Shown here: in pieces, positions 7,050-15,192 of the stretch
Layout: each line of letters begins with the position of its first letter
Numbering within the stretch: the stretch's first letter is position 1
Assembly (NCBI GenBank): GCA_043557195.1
Contig: CP121314.1
Coordinates: 2,294,001-2,358,000, forward strand
Length of the DNA: 64,000 bases
Direction: 5' to 3'
Source of the DNA: Jejuia sp043557195
GTDB taxonomy: Bacteria; Bacteroidota; Bacteroidia; Flavobacteriales; Flavobacteriaceae
Notes under the pieces: model-generated
What the model was told of the DNA's origin: nothing
Seen by the model: only the letters and a program-made list of their open reading frames with translations
The model's database searches: none
Translations under genes and position numbers: made by a program

Positions 7050-8393
7050 ATGAAAGAAATAATTGCAGAATTTTTGGACATGGTTAAAGAGCGTAATGCT
7101 CACGAACCAGAATTTTTACAAGCGGTTGAAGAAGTAGCTGAAACCGTTATTCCTTATATTGTTCAGCATGATATTTATTATGGTAAAAATGTTCTGCTAC
7201 GTATGGTAGAACCAGAAAGATTGGTTTCATTTAGAGTGTGTTGGGTTGATGATGATGGAGAAATTCAAGTTAATAGAGGTTATCGTATTCAAATGAATTC
7301 TGCCATTGGGCCTTATAAAGGAGGACTGCGTTTTCATCCTACAGTTAATGCAAGTATTTTAAAGTTTTTGGCTTTTGAGCAAGTGTTTAAAAATAGCCTA
7401 ACAACATTGCCAATGGGCGGTGGTAAAGGAGGGAGCGATTTTGACCCCAAAGGAAAGAGCGATAACGAAATTATGAGATTTTGCCATGCTTTTATGAGTG
7501 AATTGTTTAGACATATTGGTCCAAATACAGATATTCCTGCGGGAGATATTGGTGTAGGCCAGCGAGAAATAGGATTTCTTTTTGGAATGTATCGAAAATT
7601 ACGAAATGAGTTTACAGGCGTTCTTACAGGTAAAGGGATGACTTGGGGAGGTTCTTTAATTAGGCCTGAAGCAACTGGCTACGGTACAGTATATTTTGCA
7701 GAAAATATGCTGAAAACAAAAGACGATAGTTTTGAAGGCAAAACAGTTGTAATATCTGGTTCTGGAAATGTAGCGCAATATGCTGCCGAAAAATCTCTTC
7801 AGTTGGGAGCAAAAGTTGTAACACTATCGGATTCCTCAGGATATATTTATGATGAAGAAGGTATAGATACTGAAAAACTAAAATTTGTAATGCAGCTTAA
7901 AAATGAAAAGAGAGGTAGGATAAGTGAATATTTAGAAGAGTATCCTAATGCTAAATTCCATAAAGGTAAGACGCCATGGAACGAGAAATGCGATATAGCA
8001 TTACCATGTGCCACCCAAAATGAATTGGATGGTGATGATGCAAAAGCTTTATTGTCTAACGGATGTATGTGTGTGAGTGAAGGTGCAAATATGCCTTCTA
8101 CAAAAGAAGCAATTGCCGAATTTCATAAAGCTAAAATCTTGTTTGCTCCAGGTAAGGCCTCAAATGCTGGAGGTGTTGCAACATCTGGTTTAGAAATGAC
8201 TCAAAACTCCTTACGTTACAAATGGACTAGGGAAGAGGTTGATAAAAAGCTCAAAGAAATTATGGCAGATATTCACCAGTCTTGTATTGACTATGGAACG
8301 GATGAAGATGGTTATATTGACTATGTTAAAGGTGCAAATATTGCAGGTTTTGTGAAAGTAGCTGATGCTATGTTGGCTCAAGGAGTTGTATAA
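7050..8393 (+). CDS. gdhA: NADP-dependent glutamate dehydrogenase
   Basis: 447 aa, the usual length of hexameric bacterial GdhA. It interconverts 2-oxoglutarate plus ammonium and glutamate in the cytosol. The glutamate-binding region is intact: RIQMNSAIGPYKGGLRFHP, the catalytic-lysine loop LPMGGGKGGSDFDPKGKSD and PAGDIGVGQREIGF. The Rossmann domain has the VVISGSGNVAQYAAEK nucleotide loop. The C-terminal half keeps EGANMP and SNAGGVATSGLEM. A TAnnTTTG promoter lies upstream and a strong intrinsic terminator at 8418-8448 follows, so it is probably a single-gene unit. Confidence 0.96.
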   Translation: MKEIIAEFLDMVKERNAHEPEFLQAVEEVAETVIPYIVQHDIYYGKNVLLRMVEPERLVSFRVCWVDDDGEIQVNRGYRIQMNSAIGPYKGGLRFHPTVNASILKFLAFEQVFKNSLTTLPMGGGKGGSDFDPKGKSDNEIMRFCHAFMSELFRHIGPNTDIPAGDIGVGQREIGFLFGMYRKLRNEFTGVLTGKGMTWGGSLIRPEATGYGTVYFAENMLKTKDDSFEGKTVVISGSGNVAQYAAEKSLQLGAKVVTLSDSSGYIYDEEGIDTEKLKFVMQLKNEKRGRISEYLEEYPNAKFHKGKTPWNEKCDIALPCATQNELDGDDAKALLSNGCMCVSEGANMPSTKEAIAEFHKAKILFAPGKASNAGGVATSGLEMTQNSLRYKWTREEVDKKLKEIMADIHQSCIDYGTDEDGYIDYVKGANIAGFVKVADAMLAQGVV

Positions 8394-8417
8394 CTTTTAT
8401 TAAAAAGATTAGTATAG

Positions 8418-8448
8418 AAAAAGCTTCCTGAAACAGGAAGCTTTTTTA
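8418..8448 (+). terminator. intrinsic terminator after gdhA
   Basis: A perfect 10-bp stem AAGCTTCCTG (8421-8430) / CAGGAAGCTT (8434-8443) with loop AAA is flanked by A and T runs, ending in a U-tract on the plus strand. Confidence 0.9.
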
Positions 8449-8533
8449 TTTCAACGATATAATCTAATTAATATTCATTACTTATAAATATATTTGCTCT
8501 AAATGGATAAAAGTATCTGTATACTTAGGAGTT

Positions 8534-9580
8534 GTGAATAAGATCAATACCAATAATTTTGATTTTTTAAGAGTAGTCTTTGCACTTACAGTAGCTTTGG
8601 CTCATTTAATTGAATTAAGTCAAATAAATGCATTTCAAAATTATAACGTTTTTTTTAATACCCGTTTAGCTATAGATGGTTTTTTCGTTGTAAGTGGTTT
8701 TCTAATAGCCAAAAGCTACGAAAGCAATAAAAATTTTAAAGTATATGTTACCAAGAGAATAAAAAGAATAGTACCTGCTTATTTTTTTTTAATTCTTGTT
8801 TGTGCAGTTTTCTTTAGTTTCTTATCCACGCATAGTTTTTCTAATTATTTTTTGAGTACTCAATTTTGGAAATATTTAGTAGCAAATCTCTCGTTTCAAA
8901 ATTATATTGAACCGTGTTTACCCGGTGTATTTGAAGGGAATTTAGTATGTGCCGTAAATGGAGCTTTATGGACTATTAAAATTGAAGAAGCATTCTATTT
9001 GTTACTTCCCGTTTTTTATTATTTAATCGATTCAAAAAAGATGAATATTTATGCCCTAAGTATATTTATCTATATATGTTCAATAGGTTATTTTAACTAT
9101 TTCTTGCATGCTGATATGTATAGAATTGCTAAACAATTACCTGGAGCATTAGCATTTTTTTTAACTGGTGTTGTTTTTTATCGCAACTTTAGCTTTTTAT
9201 ATAAATGGAGGCACCATATTATAATTCCATGCCTATTACTGTTCTTTTTAGAACAATATGTTTATACAACACATATTTTAAAACCTATTAGCTATGGGTT
9301 TATGGTGTTTTACATTGCTTATAGTTTTAAGTGGTTGAACAATTTTGGCAAGTATGGCGATTTTACATATGGGATTTACATTTATCATTTTCCCATAATC
9401 CAAATTTTTGTTTATTATAATCTGTTTGAAAAATATAATTATATATTGGTTAGTTTATCGGTATTGTTTATAGTATTAGTTGCTTCTATATTATCATGGT
9501 ATCTTCTAGAATTGCGATATCTATCGGAAAACAGAAAATCAAGATACAGAAAGTTGTTCAGCAGAACAGTGAAAGTATAA
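8534..9580 (+). CDS. membrane acyltransferase, acyltransferase-3 (OafA/YrhL-like) family
   Basis: 348 aa, about ten membrane segments, with no extra SGNH domain. The N-terminus has the family signature FDFLRVVFALTVALAHL, whose His is catalytic in the family, and AIDGFFVVSGFLIAKSYE; ALWTIKIEEAFYLLLPVFYY is the second conserved block. Such proteins O-acylate surface polysaccharides or lipids across the inner membrane. The start is GTG at 8534, preceded by TAGGAG. Base composition is very AT-rich relative to neighbours. It lies 74 bp before porZ on the same strand, but it may be an insertion between gdhA and the usual porZ-recO pair. Confidence 0.88.
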   Translation: MNKINTNNFDFLRVVFALTVALAHLIELSQINAFQNYNVFFNTRLAIDGFFVVSGFLIAKSYESNKNFKVYVTKRIKRIVPAYFFLILVCAVFFSFLSTHSFSNYFLSTQFWKYLVANLSFQNYIEPCLPGVFEGNLVCAVNGALWTIKIEEAFYLLLPVFYYLIDSKKMNIYALSIFIYICSIGYFNYFLHADMYRIAKQLPGALAFFLTGVVFYRNFSFLYKWRHHIIIPCLLLFFLEQYVYTTHILKPISYGFMVFYIAYSFKWLNNFGKYGDFTYGIYIYHFPIIQIFVYYNLFEKYNYILVSLSVLFIVLVASILSWYLLELRYLSENRKSRYRKLFSRTVKV

Positions 9581-9654
9581 TTTTGTGAGCGCCATATACT
9601 GTATAGATTGAAAATACGTTTAAGCATCAAAAGAATTTAAAAAAGCTTTTAATT

Positions 9655-11991
9655 TTGAAGAAATACCTTCTTTTACTTTTTACATTATTACCATTACTAC
9701 AGTTTAGTCAGGATTTTTCAGAATCTTGGAACGGTCATTTTTCCTATAATAATATAAAGGACGTAGTTAGAGGGAATAATACTATTTATGCGGCAGGGGA
9801 AAACACTATCTTTAGTGTAGATACTCAAACGGATGAAATAAGTGAAATTACAACTATAGATGGTCTTTCGGGAGAACTTATTTCAACAATATTTTATAGT
9901 GAAGCGTATGAGTTACTAGTTATTGGTTACGAAAGTGGACTAATGGAAATAGTATTTGATAATGATGATGAGATCTTAACGGTTGTAGATATAATAAATA
10001 AACTTACTATTCCATCAGGCGATCGAAGGATAAATCACTTTTTTGCCTACGAAAATTTCATATATATATCTACCAATTATGGTATTTCTGTTTTTGATCT
10101 GGAAAGATTAGAATTTGGTGATACATATTTTATCGGAGCGGGTGGTTCTCAAATTCCTGTAAAACAGGTTGCTGTTTTTAATGATAATATTTATGCCACA
10201 TGTCTAAGTAATAATGGTTTGAAAAAAGCATCACTTTCAAACCCAAATTTAATCGATTTTAGAAATTGGCAAACCATTGCATCAGGTAACTTTAGTGGCG
10301 TTACGGCATTAGAAAATAGACTTTACGTAATAGGAACAAACAGAAGAATATACGAAGTAGTTAATGATGCTTTGGTAAGCGTATTTACTTTTAATAATGA
10401 TATAATTGATTTTAAAACGGTAGAAAGCAACATCACGATAACAACTAATGTTGATGTTTTTATTTACGACTCCGATTTTAATTTAATTTTTCAAACCTCT
10501 GTTGCAGATACTGGATTCAATACCCAATTTAGTGCAACTTCTATTTTTTCAGAAGCCTTATATATTGGAACTAGTGATGAAGGTGTTTTAAGGGTAAATA
10601 TTTCAAACCCTGCGCTTTTTGAAGAAATACGCCCTGATGGACCATTACTCAATAGGGTTTTTAAAATAAGAAATTTTAACGGCGAGTTATGGATGGTTTC
10701 CGGGGGATATTCAAGGTTCTATAATTTTGGAGGAGGTATTATTCGATCTGGGATAAGTCATCTGAAACAAGGTGAATGGTTAAATATACCATATGATTCA
10801 ATAAGTGCAAAAATTGAAAATCCTAGGAATTTATCTCACATTGCTATAAATCCCTTAAATTCAAATCAAGTTTTTATAAGTTCGTTTTTCACAGGATTAA
10901 TAGAAATAAATGATAATGAGGTTATTGGGTTATATGATGAAACTAATAGCACATTAGACCCTTTCTTTAGTAATATTAATCTAACCCTTTCTGGAACGTA
11001 TGATTCTAATGGTGCATTATGGTTAATGAATGGGCGAGTACAAAGGCCATTAAATAAGTTTGTAAATGGACAGTGGACTTCTTATGGTCTTGAGGAGATT
11101 ATTCCCACCACTGATGATGATCGTGGATTTAGTGATGTTATCATTGATGCTGATGGTACAAAATTTATTGGTTCGCACTTTAATGGTGTCATCGCTTTTA
11201 ACGAAAACAACGGCAATAATCAAATGAATAATATAAGTGAAGAATCGCAAAATATGCCAACATTTGATATAAAAGCATTAGCATTAGATAGACGGAACCA
11301 ACTGTGGATAGGGACTCCAAGTGGACTACGTGTATTGTTTAATATTTCAAATTTTTTAGAAGAAGAAAATCCGAGAGCAGAAGAAATAATAATAGAGGAA
11401 GATGGAGTGGCTCGGGAATTATTTGATGAACAGTTTATATCTGATATCAAAGTTGATGGATCTAATAATAAGTGGGTGTCAACAATTGGTGCAGGCGTGT
11501 TCTATTTGTCTCCAGATGGGCAAAATACCATATTTCATTTCACAACAGATAATTCACCATTGCCATCAAATGATGTAAATGATATTTCTATTGATAATAC
11601 TAATGGGCTAGTTTATATTGGAACAGAGAGGGGGCTGGTATCCTATAAAGCAGGCAGTACGACCATACGAGAAGATTTTGCTAGAGCACACGCCTACCCA
11701 AATCCAGTAAGACCTGGTTTTGATATTGTTGAAGAGAAAGTTAAAATTATAGACCTTCCTGAAAATGTCAATATTAAAATTACCGATATTGAAGGAAATT
11801 TAGTTGCAGAGGCGCAATCTAGAACTAATCAAAGATTTCGTGGTTACAATTTAGAAATTGACGGTGGTACAGCCTATTGGAACGGTAAAAACTTAGCAAA
11901 TAATATTGTGGCTTCAGGCGTATATCTTATTATGCTTTCTGATTTAGATAGTTTTGAAACTAAAGTACTTAAACTAATGGTAGTAAGGTAA
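9655..11991 (+). CDS. porZ: T9SS attachment-complex protein PorZ-like, two beta-propellers
   Basis: 778 aa with a signal peptide (MKKYLLLLFTLLPLLQFSQ) and a TTG start at 9655. The mature N-terminus (SWNGHFSYNNIKDVVRGNN) and repeats such as NTIYAAGENTIFSVD and LWIGTPSGLRVLF are typical of PorZ, which has two seven-bladed propellers and a C-terminal sorting-like domain; the latter starts at HAYPNPVRPG and ends KVLKLMVVR. PorZ is a surface component of the type IX secretion attachment complex that helps deliver A-LPS or related glycans to cargo. It overlaps recO by one base (TAATG), an arrangement familiar from Flavobacteria. Confidence 0.85.
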   Translation: MKKYLLLLFTLLPLLQFSQDFSESWNGHFSYNNIKDVVRGNNTIYAAGENTIFSVDTQTDEISEITTIDGLSGELISTIFYSEAYELLVIGYESGLMEIVFDNDDEILTVVDIINKLTIPSGDRRINHFFAYENFIYISTNYGISVFDLERLEFGDTYFIGAGGSQIPVKQVAVFNDNIYATCLSNNGLKKASLSNPNLIDFRNWQTIASGNFSGVTALENRLYVIGTNRRIYEVVNDALVSVFTFNNDIIDFKTVESNITITTNVDVFIYDSDFNLIFQTSVADTGFNTQFSATSIFSEALYIGTSDEGVLRVNISNPALFEEIRPDGPLLNRVFKIRNFNGELWMVSGGYSRFYNFGGGIIRSGISHLKQGEWLNIPYDSISAKIENPRNLSHIAINPLNSNQVFISSFFTGLIEINDNEVIGLYDETNSTLDPFFSNINLTLSGTYDSNGALWLMNGRVQRPLNKFVNGQWTSYGLEEIIPTTDDDRGFSDVIIDADGTKFIGSHFNGVIAFNENNGNNQMNNISEESQNMPTFDIKALALDRRNQLWIGTPSGLRVLFNISNFLEEENPRAEEIIIEEDGVARELFDEQFISDIKVDGSNNKWVSTIGAGVFYLSPDGQNTIFHFTTDNSPLPSNDVNDISIDNTNGLVYIGTERGLVSYKAGSTTIREDFARAHAYPNPVRPGFDIVEEKVKIIDLPENVNIKITDIEGNLVAEAQSRTNQRFRGYNLEIDGGTAYWNGKNLANNIVASGVYLIMLSDLDSFETKVLKLMVVR

Positions 11992-12710
11992 TGTTAAGCA
12001 CTACAAATGCCATTGTATTATCAAAATTAAAGTATCGAGATAACGATTTAATCGTAAAATGCTACACACAAGAACATGGGGTTATCAGCTTTTTGGTTCG
12101 TGGTGTTTTAAAATCTAAAAAATCTTCTGCGAAAACTGCGTATTTTCAATTGTTATCGCAGATACAGGTCGTTTTTAATTACACTAAAACACGTTCGCTT
12201 TATACTTTAAAAGAAGTAAAATCTAATACTATATATACGAGTTTACATTCTCATATATTAAAGAGTTCCGTTGTTATGTTTCTTTCAGAAATGCTATCTA
12301 TTACACTTCAGGAAGAAGAAAAGAACGAAGCCCTTTACAGTTTTTTGGAAACCACATTATTATGGTTTGATGCCGAAGACGAATACGCTAATTTTCATTT
12401 ATTATTCTTATTAAAACTCACAAAATACTTAGGCTTTTTCCCAGATATTACTAATGTGGATGGTAGCTATTTTAATTTAGAGGATGGTAGTTTTCAAATG
12501 AAATATTTTGGAAAATATAGTGTTTCAGGTGAAAATTTAATACTTTTAAAACAGCTTTTAGGTATAAAATTTGATGCATTGCATACTGTAAAGATTAATG
12601 CACAAAAAAGACAATCATTTTTAAATATGATTTTGCTTTATTTTGAACTACATTTGGGCAGTTTTAGAACCCCAAAGTCACTGCAAATTTTTAATCAGGT
12701 TTTTAATTAG
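11991..12710 (+). CDS. recO: DNA repair protein RecO
   Basis: 239 aa. The N-terminal OB-fold is clear: NAIVLSKLKYRDNDLIVKCYTQEHGVISFLVRGV, with the usual K-rich loop after it (LKSKKSSAKTAYFQ). The helical C-terminal region contains LTKYLGFFPDI. RecO works with RecF/RecR to load RecA at gaps and anneal single strands. The Cys4 zinc site of some RecO proteins is absent, as is common in Bacteroidetes. Its ATG overlaps the porZ stop, and the next gene starts 3 bp after its stop, so the three genes look like one transcript. Confidence 0.93.
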   Translation: MLSTTNAIVLSKLKYRDNDLIVKCYTQEHGVISFLVRGVLKSKKSSAKTAYFQLLSQIQVVFNYTKTRSLYTLKEVKSNTIYTSLHSHILKSSVVMFLSEMLSITLQEEEKNEALYSFLETTLLWFDAEDEYANFHLLFLLKLTKYLGFFPDITNVDGSYFNLEDGSFQMKYFGKYSVSGENLILLKQLLGIKFDALHTVKINAQKRQSFLNMILLYFELHLGSFRTPKSLQIFNQVFN

Positions 12711-12713
12711 AAA

Positions 12714-15125
12714 ATGAAGCGCAATTATATGCTTTTGTTGTTTTTACTACTGTTTAAAGTAGTAGAAGCACAAGATATAAAAGTACTAAATGCAATTACC
12801 GAAGAACCTATTTTTGGTGTTGCAATTTTTGATGCGAAAAAAACTAAAAGCGTAATCACTAACTTTAAAGGTGTTGCCAGTTTAAGTAAGTTTGCGTTAA
12901 CAGATACACTTTATTTTCAACATTTATCTCACGTTACCAAAACCTTTACAAAATCTGAAATTATAAAAACGGGTGTTGTTTACTTAGATGCTAATACCCA
13001 AGGATTAAAAGAAATTGTGGTTTCGGCGTCAAAATTTGAGCAACATAAAAGGGATATTCCACAAAAAATTGTAAACACTAATGCCGAAATTATTGAGTTT
13101 ACAAACCCGCAAACCAGTGCGGATGCATTACAAAACGCGGGATCGGTTTTCATCCAAAAAAGCCAGTTGGGAGGTGGAAGCCCAATGATTAGGGGGTTTT
13201 CTACGAACAGATTGTTAATAACAGTAGATGGTGTGAGAATGAATAATGCCATATTTAGGGGTGGAAATGTGCATAACGTAATAGCGGTAGACCCTTTTTC
13301 AATTCAAAGTACTGAAGTTACTTTAGGTTCAGGTTCGGTTATTTATGGAAGTGATGCTATTGGCGGTGTGATGAGTTTTTACACAAAAAACCCTCAATTA
13401 TCTTATGCTGACACATTATTAGTTAAAGCAAATTCAATAGTACGTTATGCTTCAGCTAGTGATGAAAAAACAGGGCATTTTGATCTTAATTTAGGCTATA
13501 AAAAGTGGGGCTTTTTAACTAGTGCAAGTTATACCGGTTTTAATGATTTAGAAATGGGCACTCATGGGCCTGATGATTATTTAAGACCAGAATTTGTGAT
13601 TTCAAACGATGGAAATGATGCTATAGTCACCAACCCAAACCCAAGAGTTCAGAAGTTTTCTGGATATAATCAATTGAACATCACTCAAAAAGTAAGGTTC
13701 GAACCCTTTAAAAACTTGAGTTTTGATTTAGGCATTCATTATTCAAAATCATCTGATATTCCTAGGTACGATAGGCTTATCCGTTATCGAGACGATGATT
13801 TACGCTCTACGGAATGGAATTATGGTCCACAAAAATGGTTTATGTCTAACCTTCAAGTTACAAAATTAAGTAGTCGCTCTAATTTATACGACAAGGTTAA
13901 AGTAACATTGGCATATCAAAATTTTCAAGAGAGTAGGATAGACAGAGATTATCAATCGGTAGATAGAAGAATTAGAGAAGAAGCCGTAGATGCATATTCG
14001 TTTAATTTAGATTTTGAAAAAAGATTAAGCGAAAAAACAAGACTATTTTATGGTGCGGAATATGTATTTAATAAAGTGTCATCGGTTGGAACAAATGAAG
14101 ATATTGCAACAGGAATTCTTTCAAATACAGTGTCTCGATATCCAAATGACGCTACATGGTCTTCGGCAGCAGTATACACGAGTTTAAAGTATAAGCCGAA
14201 TACAAAGTTTGTATTTCAATCAGGGTTGCGATTTAATCATGTAACCTCAGAAGCAGATTTTACTGAAAACAACCAGTTTTTGAATTTACCATTTCAAAGC
14301 TCAAAAAATACAGCAGGTGCTCTCACAGGAACCGCTGGTTTAACCTGGTCTCCAAACCAAACCATACAATGGAAGCTAAATACAGCATCTGCATTTAGAG
14401 CGCCTAATATTGATGATATTGGCAAAGTGTTCGATTCTGAAGCAGGCTCAGTAGTAGTGCCAAACGAAACACTACGGCCAGAGTATGCGTATGGAGGAGA
14501 AGTAGGTTTAAAACTTGATTTTAATAAAAAATTAATTCTAGATGTAAGTACCTTTTACACGTATTTAGATAATGCGCTTGTGCGACGAGATTACAATTTA
14601 AACGGAACTACTGAAATACTATATGATGGCGAGTTAAGTAATGTACAAGCTATACAAAATGCTTCCAAAGCATGGATTTATGGTTTTGAAGTTGGGTTGA
14701 AAGTATTACTCACTAATAATTTAGAATTGATATCACAATATAGCGTAATAGGTGGCACGGAAGAAAATGACAATATTGAAGTTCCTATACGTCATGTAGC
14801 ACCAAACTTTGGGAATACACACTTAGTTTGGAAGTACAAAGGCTTAACTCTAGATGCTTTTGCAAATTATAATGGAGAACTATCTTTTAACCAATTAGCG
14901 CCTTCAGAAAAAGTGAAGGACTATATTTATGCTACAGACAGTAATGGTAATCCGTATTCGCCTTCTTGGTATACGTTGAATTTTAGAACACAATATAAAG
15001 TAAGTAATAAAATTACACTTACTGCAGCTTTAGAAAATATCACAGACCAACGTTACAGAGCTTATTCTTCTGGTATTGCCGCTCCTGGAAGAAATATTAT
15101 TCTAGCCTTAAAATATAGTTTATAA
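12714..15125 (+). CDS. TonB-dependent outer-membrane receptor (haemoglobin/haem-receptor-like)
   Basis: 803 aa with a signal peptide, a carboxypeptidase-like regulatory domain (about 20-95), a plug (about 100-230: LKEIVVSASKFEQ, SPMIRGFSTNRLLITVDGVRMNNAIFR in part, SVIYGSDAIGGVMSF) and a 22-strand-type barrel ending in NIILALKYSL. The plug motif and late TAALENITDQRYRAYSSGI resemble haem/haemoglobin-type receptors of the HmuR group, but the substrate cannot be read from sequence alone. It sits 3 bp after recO, which is probably fortuitous functionally. A bidirectional hairpin follows. Confidence 0.85.
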   Translation: MKRNYMLLLFLLLFKVVEAQDIKVLNAITEEPIFGVAIFDAKKTKSVITNFKGVASLSKFALTDTLYFQHLSHVTKTFTKSEIIKTGVVYLDANTQGLKEIVVSASKFEQHKRDIPQKIVNTNAEIIEFTNPQTSADALQNAGSVFIQKSQLGGGSPMIRGFSTNRLLITVDGVRMNNAIFRGGNVHNVIAVDPFSIQSTEVTLGSGSVIYGSDAIGGVMSFYTKNPQLSYADTLLVKANSIVRYASASDEKTGHFDLNLGYKKWGFLTSASYTGFNDLEMGTHGPDDYLRPEFVISNDGNDAIVTNPNPRVQKFSGYNQLNITQKVRFEPFKNLSFDLGIHYSKSSDIPRYDRLIRYRDDDLRSTEWNYGPQKWFMSNLQVTKLSSRSNLYDKVKVTLAYQNFQESRIDRDYQSVDRRIREEAVDAYSFNLDFEKRLSEKTRLFYGAEYVFNKVSSVGTNEDIATGILSNTVSRYPNDATWSSAAVYTSLKYKPNTKFVFQSGLRFNHVTSEADFTENNQFLNLPFQSSKNTAGALTGTAGLTWSPNQTIQWKLNTASAFRAPNIDDIGKVFDSEAGSVVVPNETLRPEYAYGGEVGLKLDFNKKLILDVSTFYTYLDNALVRRDYNLNGTTEILYDGELSNVQAIQNASKAWIYGFEVGLKVLLTNNLELISQYSVIGGTEENDNIEVPIRHVAPNFGNTHLVWKYKGLTLDAFANYNGELSFNQLAPSEKVKDYIYATDSNGNPYSPSWYTLNFRTQYKVSNKITLTAALENITDQRYRAYSSGIAAPGRNIILALKYSL

Positions 15126-15156
15126 AAACACGTCATTCTTAAATTAGAATGACGTG
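15123..15156 (-). terminator. hairpin terminator between convergent genes
   Basis: A perfect 11-bp stem CACGTCATTCT (15129-15139) / AGAATGACGTG (15146-15156) with a 6-nt loop. The T-tract lies on the minus-strand side, so it best serves the minus-strand T9SS cargo gene; it may also stop the TonB receptor transcript. Confidence 0.75.
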
Positions 15157-15192
15157 CAAAATATTAATCCTGATAAACGGTATTAAATAATA

